From: Proteiniphilum saccharofermentans
GTDB lineage: Bacteria; Bacteroidota; Bacteroidia; Bacteroidales; Dysgonomonadaceae
Reading direction: 5' to 3'
DNA: 64,000 nt
NCBI RefSeq assembly: GCF_900095135.1
Contig: NZ_LT605205.1
Coordinates: forward strand, 3,410,001 to 3,474,000
Translations under genes and position numbers: made by a program
Shown here: positions 19,732 to 29,105 of the stretch, piece by piece
Layout of the letters: each line of letters begins with the position of its first letter
Numbering within the stretch: position 1 is the first letter of the stretch
The notes under the pieces: model-generated
Told to the model about the DNA's origin: nothing
Seen by the model: only the letters and a program-made list of their open reading frames with translations
The model's database searches: none

Positions 19732-19764
19732 TTTAAAGAACAAACTTACAATTTATTCTTTAAA
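19732..19764 (-). promoter_or_regulatory. -7 box flanked by perfect inverted repeat (operator candidate)
   Basis: Upstream of the AlbA_2 start (19721, minus) the -7 box TAAGTTTG lies at 19748-19741. It is bracketed by a perfect 9-bp inverted repeat, TTTAAAGAA at 19732-19740 and TTCTTTAAA at 19756-19764. Dyad arms around a promoter core are a typical operator arrangement, so autorepression or XRE control is possible. Confidence 0.5.
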
Positions 19765-19812
19765 GTTCATGAATAGACTTGTATTCTTTTTCTTTTTGGA
19801 GTAAACTCACAT

Positions 19813-22800
19813 TCAATATGGCCAGGCTTCGTTTTGAATCGGCGTTCGTTCCAGTTTAGCGGGATCGATTTTCACATATTTAATGCGTTGACGGCGCCAG
19901 GTGTAGACAATATGAACATATCCATCTTCTCCTTGGATAACAGAAGGATAGGAGTATTGGCTGACCGGGGAATCCTCCAGGATCAGCGAAGCATACCATG
20001 CTTTTCCGTCATCCGATAAGGCGACATTCAACGGGGTTCTGGGCCCTTTCCCTGATCTATCCGTAGGTTTTACGTGATTATATACCAGCAACTGCCGTCC
20101 GTCGCGGAGCGTCACGGCATCGGTCCCTGAATTATTATTGGGCAATCCGGACAGCGTCATTTCACCCCAGGTCTCCCCTCCCTCTTTCGACCAGGCTTCG
20201 GCCAAGGCTGCATCACGTGTCCTTGCAAGAATTTGCAAAGAGCCATCCTGATAGGTCAGGATACTGGGTTGAATTGCCCTGATCGCTTTTCCATCATTGA
20301 TGGCGCCCACTTTCCTCCAGGTTTTACCTTTGTCTTCGGTAATTTCGAAATGGACCCTCCAACCGGGAGCGCCTTCCAGACTGGAAGGACAGATCATTCT
20401 ACTGCCGATCATGACGGGTTTATTTTTGACCGGCCCGATAAACCCTTCGGGCAGCTCTTCCGGTTCCGTCCATGTTTTTCCGTGATCGAAAGAACGGATC
20501 AGATGTCCGGTCCAGTCGCTCACGGAACTACCTATCTTGTAAAAAAGCAATAATTCCTCTCCGGGCACCTGAAACAGCACCGGGTTCCAACAGGCTTTTC
20601 TCAACGTATCACTGATAATGCCGTTCGCTACCGACTCCGGTGCTGTCCATTCACCGTTCACCATCCGTGATACCCAGATTTCGACATCGGGATTCCGCTC
20701 TTTGGTCCCTCCGAAGAAAGCGGCCACCAATCCTTCAGGTGTCTCGGCGATAGTTGCTGCATGGCACTCGGGAAAGGGTGCTGTTTCATAGAGGAATTTC
20801 TCTTCCACAATACCTTTCCTCCACTTTTCGTATCCGGGATCCAGCTCCATAGTGAAGTTGTAATCGCCCGAACCCATCTCCCATATAATAGCGTTTTCGT
20901 CCCTGCCCAGTTCTTTTATCCCGTTTCCGGTTTTCAAAGCAACATCTCCTTCCCTGATATTGAAGCTGTTTGCCGGGAAATGCACCACTGCAGTACTGTT
21001 GGGCGGAACGGAAACGATCCACTCCAGCCGTTCAAGGTCTTTTTTCCAGTAGCTCTTTACATCCCCGTATGGCGTCTTATAAGAAGCATTGACATAGGAT
21101 AAGTCCTGAATATCAAAATGGGGTCTCATGATGATCTTTTTGAAAGCGATCAGCTCATCGTCCGATTTTATTCCGGCCATATTTTCGTAGCAAAACGGGA
21201 TGAAATCACCCAACAGCATCACATGGTTACCAGAATTCATTTCAGGCCGTGCCGTATCGCCATTCCATAATTCCCAGATGGTGGTAGCGCCTTGTTTTGC
21301 CATATACCCCCAGCTCGGATAAGTATCATTGGATGCCAGACGGAACGCGATATCGGCCCTTCCCATTTTGGAAAACTCCCGTAAAATCCATTGGGAACCG
21401 ATCACACCCGTAGGAATGTGGCAGTCATAGTTGTTATTCTTCATTATGCCTGTCACCAGATGGTTCTCTACGGCAGGGACCCACTCTTCGGGGATCATCC
21501 CGAAGGCGAGCGGCAACAGGTTGGCTGTCGCCGTATTGTTGCCATAAAACAGGCTGTCAGTCCGGAAGAATTTATCGTTAAATGCTGCTTTTACTTTATC
21601 GGACAATGCGTCAAATTGTGCCGCATCATCCTGTTTATCCTGTAAGAGGGCGAATTTTTTCATCAATCTGAGTATCCGGTAATAATAAGCAGTACCGATC
21701 AGCGCACCGTCGGTAAGGCGCCTCGGATCTCTTGCATGGATCTGTTCCGGTGATTCAGGTGGCACACACCAGTCACCGTACTTATCACGCGGCATAAGAT
21801 AGTCCTCTGTCATGTATTCCCCTTTCATATGGCGAACCCATTTCAGCATGCTCTCATAATTTTTTTCAATCGGTTCCTGGTTGCCGAACTGAGTATAAAG
21901 CATATCGCAATTGAAGAAGAAAGCGGAAGGCCAGGTCACATTGTCGGAATAGTAATTCCAAAAAGCAGGTGCCACATCCGGTATACATCCATCCTCCCTT
22001 TGTGCTTCGCGGATGTCGTCCATCCATTTGCTGTACATCTGGACGTTTTCAAAGAGATAACTTTCCCCAAGACCGCCGATGATCCTGTCTCCCAGCCAGG
22101 GCTGACGTTCATTCCGCTGGGGGCAATCCACCGGCATCCCTTTATAGTTGCCCCGTATCCCCCAGAAAGCATTCTTCATGACCTGATTGATCACCGGATC
22201 GGATGATTCAAAAGAGCCGGTGATCACCATCTCGTCATTCACTACCTCTCCTGTAAAATTCTTTTTGTCGACTTTGCCGGGATAACCGGTCACCTCGACA
22301 TACCGGAAGCCGTGATAGACAAACCGCGGTGCCCACTCTTCGATCCCATCTCCCTTCAGGATGTAGGTATCCGTCACTTTTGCATCACGCAGGTTGTCCA
22401 TATAGAGGTTGCCATCGGGCTGCAAAGTCTCGGCAAAACGAAGTTTCACCATATCACCTGCATTTCCCTGTACCTTAAAGCGGATCCATCCGACCATATT
22501 CTGTCCCATATCCAGAATATGCTTTCCCGGTGAGAGTTCTGTAATGGATAGAGGATCGATCGTATCGACCACTTTCATTCCTTCCATCATTTGTGCCCTC
22601 AGTGTCCCGTATGGTATGGAAACACGTTCGGCATCCTCCCAGTATGAGTCGTCGTATCCTGCCTTATTCCAGCCGGTCAACTCTTTCCGGGCATCATACT
22701 CTTCACCATCGTATTCGTTATTACTTCGGATAGGGCCATCGGCCGTCATCTTCCACGATGTATCGCTCCCTATCACCTCCCTTGTCCCGTCGGTATAATC

Positions 22801-23607
22801 GATAATAAACGTCAAACGCAACTTCGGATATCCGAAAGTGGGAATTTTATAGGGTTTGTATGCTTGCCGCATGGTATAATAACGGCCGTTACCCAGCGTT
22901 ACCCCGATCGCATTGTCTGCCACCTGAAGCATTGATGTCACATCATAACTATTGTATAACAGGGTCTGCCGGTAGTCCGTAGGAGCCGGCGCCAATACCT
23001 GATTCCCCACCCTGTTGCCATTCAGGAAGAGCTCATATAACCCTAATCCCGAGATATGGACAACAGCCTGTTTCACCGGTTTATCCACCTGGAATTCCTT
23101 ACGCAGGTAACGTGCCGAAAGGCGTGAGAACTGTGATTCAACATCCCACTTGGCACCCCTGTCCATACCGATCCAGCGTGCCCTCCAGTCATTCTCGGAA
23201 AGCAGTCCCATACACCAGAAGGCACTACCGCTCCACACCGGATTGCCTGTATTGGTTGTCACAAGCACTTTCCAGTAATAATAGGTGTTACTCTCGAGTG
23301 GTTTTCCTTCGTACCGGATCCATTGTGACTGATCGGAATTGACGACCCCCGAATCCCACATATCACCGCTGTTTTCATCCAGTTTTTGTTGGGATGAAGC
23401 GACTAAGATCCGGTACGAACGCTGCATCACATTCCGTTCACCCTCCGCAAAGATCCGCCAGCTGAACCGTGGATTTCTGGCGTCTATTCCTATAGGGTTC
23501 CGCAGCGATTCGCATTGAATATCACCTATTGATACCGCTGCAGAGACCGTATAGGTAAAAGAGGCCAGCAGGGTAACCAACACAAATATTCTTATCTTTC
23601 CCAACAT
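19813..23607 (-). CDS. GH78 alpha-L-rhamnosidase fused to a sialidase-like (BNR) domain
   Basis: A 1264-residue secreted enzyme (signal peptide ending YTVSA). Residues about 25-890 form a complete GH78 rhamnosidase: N-terminal Ig-like domain (IQCESLRNPIGIDARNPRFS), carbohydrate-binding domains, and the (alpha/alpha)6 barrel with DCPQRNERQPWLGD near residue 495, where the Glu fits the family's acid. Residues about 925-1260 are a BNR_2-type sialidase-like propeller with Asp boxes (SFDHGKTW, TEDKGKTW) and the opening FPECHAATIAETPEGLVAAF. RG-II chain C is alpha-L-rhamnose linked to Kdo, so one protein with both activities would fit, but the propeller's substrate is not shown. It is the last gene of the right operon. 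Confidence 0.88.
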   Translation of the reverse strand: MLGKIRIFVLVTLLASFTYTVSAAVSIGDIQCESLRNPIGIDARNPRFSWRIFAEGERNVMQRSYRILVASSQQKLDENSGDMWDSGVVNSDQSQWIRYEGKPLESNTYYYWKVLVTTNTGNPVWSGSAFWCMGLLSENDWRARWIGMDRGAKWDVESQFSRLSARYLRKEFQVDKPVKQAVVHISGLGLYELFLNGNRVGNQVLAPAPTDYRQTLLYNSYDVTSMLQVADNAIGVTLGNGRYYTMRQAYKPYKIPTFGYPKLRLTFIIDYTDGTREVIGSDTSWKMTADGPIRSNNEYDGEEYDARKELTGWNKAGYDDSYWEDAERVSIPYGTLRAQMMEGMKVVDTIDPLSITELSPGKHILDMGQNMVGWIRFKVQGNAGDMVKLRFAETLQPDGNLYMDNLRDAKVTDTYILKGDGIEEWAPRFVYHGFRYVEVTGYPGKVDKKNFTGEVVNDEMVITGSFESSDPVINQVMKNAFWGIRGNYKGMPVDCPQRNERQPWLGDRIIGGLGESYLFENVQMYSKWMDDIREAQREDGCIPDVAPAFWNYYSDNVTWPSAFFFNCDMLYTQFGNQEPIEKNYESMLKWVRHMKGEYMTEDYLMPRDKYGDWCVPPESPEQIHARDPRRLTDGALIGTAYYYRILRLMKKFALLQDKQDDAAQFDALSDKVKAAFNDKFFRTDSLFYGNNTATANLLPLAFGMIPEEWVPAVENHLVTGIMKNNNYDCHIPTGVIGSQWILREFSKMGRADIAFRLASNDTYPSWGYMAKQGATTIWELWNGDTARPEMNSGNHVMLLGDFIPFCYENMAGIKSDDELIAFKKIIMRPHFDIQDLSYVNASYKTPYGDVKSYWKKDLERLEWIVSVPPNSTAVVHFPANSFNIREGDVALKTGNGIKELGRDENAIIWEMGSGDYNFTMELDPGYEKWRKGIVEEKFLYETAPFPECHAATIAETPEGLVAAFFGGTKERNPDVEIWVSRMVNGEWTAPESVANGIISDTLRKACWNPVLFQVPGEELLLFYKIGSSVSDWTGHLIRSFDHGKTWTEPEELPEGFIGPVKNKPVMIGSRMICPSSLEGAPGWRVHFEITEDKGKTWRKVGAINDGKAIRAIQPSILTYQDGSLQILARTRDAALAEAWSKEGGETWGEMTLSGLPNNNSGTDAVTLRDGRQLLVYNHVKPTDRSGKGPRTPLNVALSDDGKAWYASLILEDSPVSQYSYPSVIQGEDGYVHIVYTWRRQRIKYVKIDPAKLERTPIQNEAWPY

Positions 23608-23620
23608 GATATCGTGCGAT

Positions 23621-25075
23621 TTATTTTTTCAGTTTCTCCTGTGCATCGGGCAGACTATCCCAATCACTTGAAATATACTCTTTAGAGGCATCGACAGCAA
23701 TCAATACCGTATCTTTCCCATAACGGTATCCATCGTCATCACTAAACCCGGTGACCTTATTATCGAACTCTCCGATATAGGACAACGCCCCATCTTTGGG
23801 ACTATACCACCATACTTTTTTCCTGTTGCCCGATATTTTGGTCAGGTCTATTTCCATAGGGCGTCCGGTATAATTATAGACCAACAGATAATCATTACCT
23901 CGTGTGGCTATCAACCGGTCGTAACGGATACCGTTGGTACCTGCGATCACTGTCTGGTCGGGCACCCTTTCAAAATAGGGGAAAGTCAGCATTAAGTTTT
24001 TCAGGTATTTCATCTGGTTGATTCCAGGGTCGTTCAATGCTTCATACCATGTCTTCTGGGCTCCGTAAGCACCACCGATTCCATCTTTCTTCATCTGCAT
24101 GATGGAATTATGACCATAGGTATGTCCGAACGATCCGGCGAAAACAGACCAGTAAGCATAACGACGCACATCGTCGTCGTTCCATTTCACTTCATTGGGA
24201 TTATGCAATCCATGCGGAATATCTTCATAGATGGGCTCTCCGTCGATCACCGGTTTTAGCGGTTCCAAAGCAAAGCTGCGTTCAACAAACCGCCAGTTGT
24301 CTTCTTCGGTATTCTCTTCGATAGGATATTCGCCGTCACCTTTGCGCTGGCCGTAACGCCGGTGCCCCGACTGGAACATATTGAAATCCAGCCAGTGTTC
24401 GTTATGGAACCAGGTACCCGACATAGTCCTGCCACGAGGATGATACGTCATCAAATGATGTTTATCAATAGCCCGGATACTGTTCGCCAGTGCATCCCAG
24501 ACCTCTGTTTTTACGTCTCCCCGGATATCTCCACCGATAAGCCAAATAATATTAGGACTATCCTTATACCTTTTTGCTAAAAATTCCCCATATTTTCTGG
24601 CATCTGCCGTGCTCATTTTTCCTTGCTGCACCGGAGTACCCCACACACAGACCATTCCGATATAGATCCCTTTCCGTGCCGCAGTCTCTATAATATAATC
24701 CATATGGTCCCAGTAGCCGTATTCACCTTTTTTATCGATATTCTCAAAATTAAATCCTTCCGGCAGCGCCCATTTCCCGTATGCATTGATCGCGGGCATG
24801 GTATTCATGACCATTACCTGTACCACATTGTATCCTTTCTGTTTGCACTGCTCCAGATAATACTCGGCTTCATCCCTGTTCAACCGTGCCGGTAGATACC
24901 AGCCGGTCTCACCCAACCAAAAAAAGGGAGTACCGTTTTCATGTTTCAAATAGCGGTTTCCTTCGTCCACCACCAACTTCCCGTTTTTCCACGGGATATA
25001 GGTTTCCTGAGCCGACAGGTTATTCGTTAGACATACAACAATAATAATGGTTATCAGGGATTTGAATTTGTTCAT
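23621..25075 (-). CDS. GH140-family apiosidase-type hydrolase (DUF4038)
   Basis: A 484-residue protein with a signal peptide (SLITIIIVVCLTNNLSA). The TIM barrel starts with the DUF4038 signature HENGTPFFWLGETGWYLPAR. The catalytic acids of the family are expected at NIIWLIGGDIRGD (Asp near residue 182) and PVIDGEPIYEDIPHG (Glu near residue 277), and both are present. A C-terminal DUF5060/DUF4038-type beta domain follows (YTGRPMEIDLTKISGN). Studied GH140 enzymes split apiose from galacturonan in RG-II chains A and B. It lies 13 bp upstream of the GH78 fusion in the same operon and strongly supports RG-II as the target. Confidence 0.9.
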   Translation of the reverse strand: MNKFKSLITIIIVVCLTNNLSAQETYIPWKNGKLVVDEGNRYLKHENGTPFFWLGETGWYLPARLNRDEAEYYLEQCKQKGYNVVQVMVMNTMPAINAYGKWALPEGFNFENIDKKGEYGYWDHMDYIIETAARKGIYIGMVCVWGTPVQQGKMSTADARKYGEFLAKRYKDSPNIIWLIGGDIRGDVKTEVWDALANSIRAIDKHHLMTYHPRGRTMSGTWFHNEHWLDFNMFQSGHRRYGQRKGDGEYPIEENTEEDNWRFVERSFALEPLKPVIDGEPIYEDIPHGLHNPNEVKWNDDDVRRYAYWSVFAGSFGHTYGHNSIMQMKKDGIGGAYGAQKTWYEALNDPGINQMKYLKNLMLTFPYFERVPDQTVIAGTNGIRYDRLIATRGNDYLLVYNYTGRPMEIDLTKISGNRKKVWWYSPKDGALSYIGEFDNKVTGFSDDDGYRYGKDTVLIAVDASKEYISSDWDSLPDAQEKLKK

Positions 25076-25153
25076 ATTGATGTTATTTATTTTAGTTTCG
25101 TAAGTCTATCAGCAAGATGTAGGCAGCTAAATATGAAACATGTGAAAATTGAG

Positions 25154-26356
25154 TTATTTATTTGATTTTTGTAATTTCTCCATTTCGATAGCGGCCAAAA
25201 TAAAGGAGCCGGTTGATTTAGGGTCGTTTTCTATGACCGGTTCACTGATGTAATATTCAAAGGATCCGTCCCTGCGCCTTCCATCTCCCCCTAATCCGGC
25301 GACAGCGCAACAGTGAGTGATGGTGTACGTTCCGTCTTCTTCCAGCCTGATAAAATTGCGGATGATCCCGTCAAATCCTTTTTCTGCGGTATCCCTGTAG
25401 CTTTGGTCAATATAGTTGTTGTTCAGCGCTTTGGACAGGAAATAGACAAAAAGGGCCGAACCGGATGATTCCAGATAATTCCCTTCCCTGTTTCCCTGGT
25501 CCGTCACCTGATACCACACACCCGTAGCGGGATCCTGGTATTTCTTCATTCCTGATGCAAGGGTATTCACTATAACAAGCAGGCTATCGCACCCCTGATG
25601 GTCTTCGGGAAGGAAATCGAGGACATCTACCAACGCTGCGGCATACCATCCCATACTGCGAGACCAGAACCCGGGGGACGTACCTGTCTCCTTATCCGCC
25701 CAAAATTGTTCTCGTGATTCATCCCATCCGTGATAAAAAAGCCCTGCTTCTTCGTCATAGGTATGCCGGGCAATCATAGTGATCTGGTTGACCACATCAT
25801 CATAGAGCGCCGGTTCGTTGAAAACAGCCGCATACTGCACCAAAAAAGGAGAAGCCATATAGATACCGTCGAGCCACATCTGGTGCGGATACTTCAGTTT
25901 ATGCCAGTAGCCGCCTTCCGAGGTACGGGGATGCGTTTGCATCTGGGTATACAGGGTGTCTATCGCTTGTTTATAGCGGGGATCATTGGTTTGTGCATAC
26001 AGGTCAAAGAGTATCTTTCCGGGACTGACATTATCGATATTATACGATTGCATCGAATATGTTTTGATTTGTCCCCCATCCGTAATCAGACTGTCGGCAT
26101 AGAGTTTGGCATAATCAAAATATTTTTGGTCTCCGGATACTTCCCACAATTCGAGCATCGATTTGGCGACCAGTCCGAAAGTGTAAGTCCACCTTGGTTT
26201 TGTCGCTTTTTCAATCATCCATAATTCCGGAAAACGAACCATTTCCGAATCGGCCATTTTTTCCGACCAGGGCTTCTCTTCGTTTTGTTGTTCGCATGAC
26301 ACGAATAGCAGGGACAGAGCAATAAGAATCAATAAATTACACTTAAGAAACTTCAT
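25154..26356 (-). CDS. GH105 unsaturated rhamnogalacturonyl hydrolase-type lipoprotein
   Basis: A 400-residue protein with a lipoprotein signal (LIALSLLFVSCEQQ). The (alpha/alpha)6 barrel has the GH105 motifs RWTYTFGLVAKSM near residue 55 and HQMWLDGIYMASPFL near residue 158, where the Asp is the family's acid/base. HCCAVAGLGGDGRRRDGSFE near the C-terminus is also characteristic. It removes the 4,5-unsaturated uronic acid that polysaccharide lyases leave on the non-reducing end, so it acts downstream of the two PL1 lyases. It is separated from GH95 by a low-complexity spacer of about 220 bp. Confidence 0.93.
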   Translation of the reverse strand: MKFLKCNLLILIALSLLFVSCEQQNEEKPWSEKMADSEMVRFPELWMIEKATKPRWTYTFGLVAKSMLELWEVSGDQKYFDYAKLYADSLITDGGQIKTYSMQSYNIDNVSPGKILFDLYAQTNDPRYKQAIDTLYTQMQTHPRTSEGGYWHKLKYPHQMWLDGIYMASPFLVQYAAVFNEPALYDDVVNQITMIARHTYDEEAGLFYHGWDESREQFWADKETGTSPGFWSRSMGWYAAALVDVLDFLPEDHQGCDSLLVIVNTLASGMKKYQDPATGVWYQVTDQGNREGNYLESSGSALFVYFLSKALNNNYIDQSYRDTAEKGFDGIIRNFIRLEEDGTYTITHCCAVAGLGGDGRRRDGSFEYYISEPVIENDPKSTGSFILAAIEMEKLQKSNK

Positions 26357-26369
26357 ATATCTCTTTTTT

Positions 26370-26580
26370 TAATTACAAATTACTAATTACCAACTACTAA
26401 TTACCAATTACTAATTACCAATTACCAATTACTAATTATTAATTACCAATGAGTTGGCATAATACAATTATAGGTACTTGTTCCCAAATTTTTCATTCTT
26501 CACTCTTAGTTTTTAGTTTTTAATTTTTCACTTTCAGTTCTTAGTTTTCCACTCTTCATTTTTAATTTTTCATTCTTCAT
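26370..26580. repeat. Low-complexity AT-rich spacer with two tandem repeat types
   Basis: 26370-26450 is an irregular tandem of ATTACTAATTACCA-like units. 26490-26580 is a second irregular tandem based on TTCATTCTTCACTCTTAGTTTTTAG-like units running up to the GH95 stop codon. No gene or promoter box is seen. Such spacers may arise by slippage and may separate transcription units. Confidence 0.7.
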
Positions 26581-29039
26581 TTTTTATACACCAAATAAGT
26601 CTCCCCTGCCTTGGTATTCAGGTCGTAGATAAAGCTATCTGCGATACCGGTGGGGGGAATCTCTGTTTCCGAATGAATAAGCGGTGCGGGAATATCGGGC
26701 GTCTCAAAACAGGCATTCGGATTAATCCCTTTCGCCCTTTTTAATCCTTTTCCTTTCAGGGCTGTCCGGGAACGCAGCCGACAATTGCCACCGTTCTTTG
26801 ATATTATCTTAACCTCACTCACCTCTCCTTCTCTCCATATAATATCTATCTCAAATCCGCCACGGGCGAGTAACCCTTTGACATGTCCCTCTTTCCACAA
26901 CGACGGTAAAGCCGGAAGAAGATAGATAAACCCATCGTAGCTCTGCATCAACATTTCCGCGATACCGGCCGTACAACCAAAATTCCCGTCGATCTGGAAG
27001 GGCGGGTGTGCATCGAAGAGATTGGGATAGGTACCGCCCGGCCCGGAATTTTCCCTGACAAGTGTCAGTTGGTCGGTAATCAATTGATAGGCCTGTTCTC
27101 CATCGAGCAAACGTGCCCACAGGCACACTTTCCATCCCATCGACCAACCGGTGGAAGGCCCTTTCCTGTGAATCAGCGATATCCGTGCAGCGTTGAATAA
27201 TTCCGGAGTACGATAAGGGGATATCTGATTACCAGGGAATAACCCGTATAAATGAGAGACATGCCTGTGCGTATCTTTCGGGTCGTCCCAATCATGCATC
27301 CACTCCTGAAGCTGTCCCCATCGTCCGATCTGCATCGGCGCCAACTCCGGCAACCGTTGTCTTAAATGAGCGGCATAATCATGATCCATATCCAAAACAG
27401 ACGAAGAAGTGATCACACTATTCCATAAGTCGAATACCAACTGGTTGTCCATGGTACAACCTGCCGCGATGGAAGCTCTTCCCCCGCTGCCGGCATGTGT
27501 ATTTTCCGGAGAGTTGGAAGGAACGACCACCAACCAGTTATTTTCGGGTTCATGCACCATGAATTGATCGAAGAAAAGAGCTGCCTCTTTCAGGATCGGA
27601 TATACTTCACGTAAGAAATCCACATCACCGGTATAGAGATAATGCTCCCATAAGTGTCTGCACAGCCAGGCGCCGCCGGCAGGCCACATTCCCGACATAG
27701 CCCGGTCTACCGGCCCGGTAATGCGCCAGATATCGGTGTTGTGATGAAGGACCCATCCGTCTGTGGCATACATGATTTTAGCTGTCTCCTTTCCCGTTTC
27801 CGAGACCTCTTTGATGAGCCTGAACAACGGTTCATTCAATTCCTGTAAGTTGGTGACTTCCGTAGGCCAATAGTTCATCTCAAGATTAATATTGGTCGTA
27901 TATTTACTATCCCACGAAGGGAAAAGCGCATCGTTCCATATTCCCTGAAGGTTGGCCGGCTGTCCGCCCGGCTGTGAACTCGACAGGAGCAGGTAACGGC
28001 CGAACAGGAAATAGGTGGCTACAAGATGCGCATCGTGGGTCTCTTTAAAATTCCGGATACGCTCGTCGGTAGGAACGTCGGCGTATATATCTTCGCCCAA
28101 ATAGAGGCTTACACGGTCCAGATAACTCCGGTAATATGCCGTATGGGCTTCTTTCGACTCCTGATAATTCCTAATCTTTGCTTTTTCCAGATAATCCGCC
28201 GTACGTTGTACTTCATCGGCCGTGATATCCTGATAGTTGTTGAAATTGGTAGCTATGGAAACATACAGTACCACTTCATCGGCATCTACCACAGAGATCA
28301 CCCCATCCCTGTAAAGCACATTGCCGCCAGTTGCATCCACCGATGCCCGGCCGTGGAACCTCACTCTCCCGGACACTCTTTCGTGAGTAGACGTAACGCC
28401 TGATAACGAAACAAAATCCTCACCGGTAGCTATTTTTACGTCTCTGTGCGGTGAGGTAAGGTGCGCGTTAAACGTGATCGCACCGGGCCTGTCGGCTGTC
28501 AGCCGGATCAACACTACCTGATCGGTGAAAGAGGTAATAAATTCCCTTTTAAAAGTCACATCGCCCACTTTGTAGGACATCGAAGCTTTGGCCGAATCCA
28601 GATCCAGTTCCCTATAATAATCGGAATAGCTGGCGTGTCCCGGAAATGACATCCTCAGGTCTCCGAAAGGCTGGTAGGGCATTCCCGAATTGGTGTTGGA
28701 CATCACCTTTTTGTTGGCCAAATCCTGTGCTTCTACATATTTACCGGCAAATATCAGTTCACGTATTTTCGGAATATTCTCCAGCGCATCCGGATTCGCA
28801 TTGCTATTGGGACGCCCCGCCCAGATCGTCTCCTCATTCAACTGGATCTGGTCGATCGCCGGATTGGCATATACCATTGCCCCCAATCGTCCGTTACCGA
28901 GCGGCAATGCCTCAGTCCAGACCGCAGCCGGTTTGTCGTACCATAGCTTATATCCCTGACCGTACATGCTTAATGAAAAAGTCATGAAAAACAGACCGAG
29001 AAAATAACCTGTAAGAAACCGTTTTTTCATCTTATTCAT
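26577..29039 (-). CDS. GH95 alpha-L-fucosidase / alpha-L-galactosidase
   Basis: An 820-residue protein with a signal peptide (YFLGLFFMTFSLSMYGQ). The N-terminal beta-sandwich starts KLWYDKPAAVWTEALPLGNG, the family hallmark. The (alpha/alpha)6 catalytic region has TTNINLEMNYWPTE near residue 383 (the Asn pair that activates water), GCTMDNQLVFDLW (region of the general acid) and IDGNFGCTAGIAEM near residue 684 (Asp). In RG-II, GH95 enzymes act on chain A L-galactose or on fucosides elsewhere in pectin or xyloglucan; the sequence alone does not let me choose. It lies between GH28 and GH105 in the right operon. Confidence 0.92.
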   Translation of the reverse strand: MNKMKKRFLTGYFLGLFFMTFSLSMYGQGYKLWYDKPAAVWTEALPLGNGRLGAMVYANPAIDQIQLNEETIWAGRPNSNANPDALENIPKIRELIFAGKYVEAQDLANKKVMSNTNSGMPYQPFGDLRMSFPGHASYSDYYRELDLDSAKASMSYKVGDVTFKREFITSFTDQVVLIRLTADRPGAITFNAHLTSPHRDVKIATGEDFVSLSGVTSTHERVSGRVRFHGRASVDATGGNVLYRDGVISVVDADEVVLYVSIATNFNNYQDITADEVQRTADYLEKAKIRNYQESKEAHTAYYRSYLDRVSLYLGEDIYADVPTDERIRNFKETHDAHLVATYFLFGRYLLLSSSQPGGQPANLQGIWNDALFPSWDSKYTTNINLEMNYWPTEVTNLQELNEPLFRLIKEVSETGKETAKIMYATDGWVLHHNTDIWRITGPVDRAMSGMWPAGGAWLCRHLWEHYLYTGDVDFLREVYPILKEAALFFDQFMVHEPENNWLVVVPSNSPENTHAGSGGRASIAAGCTMDNQLVFDLWNSVITSSSVLDMDHDYAAHLRQRLPELAPMQIGRWGQLQEWMHDWDDPKDTHRHVSHLYGLFPGNQISPYRTPELFNAARISLIHRKGPSTGWSMGWKVCLWARLLDGEQAYQLITDQLTLVRENSGPGGTYPNLFDAHPPFQIDGNFGCTAGIAEMLMQSYDGFIYLLPALPSLWKEGHVKGLLARGGFEIDIIWREGEVSEVKIISKNGGNCRLRSRTALKGKGLKRAKGINPNACFETPDIPAPLIHSETEIPPTGIADSFIYDLNTKAGETYLVYKK

Positions 29040-29105
29040 CCTCTTTTTTTATCTCTATTTGTCATCCGGACTTTATCTCTTTTATCCGGAATCCTATATA
29101 CATCT

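Noticed and set aside
22650-23607. Reading the sialidase-like end of the GH78 fusion as a separate gene
   Set aside because: The frame is continuous through the domain border near residue 900, with no stop, start context or promoter, so it is one protein.
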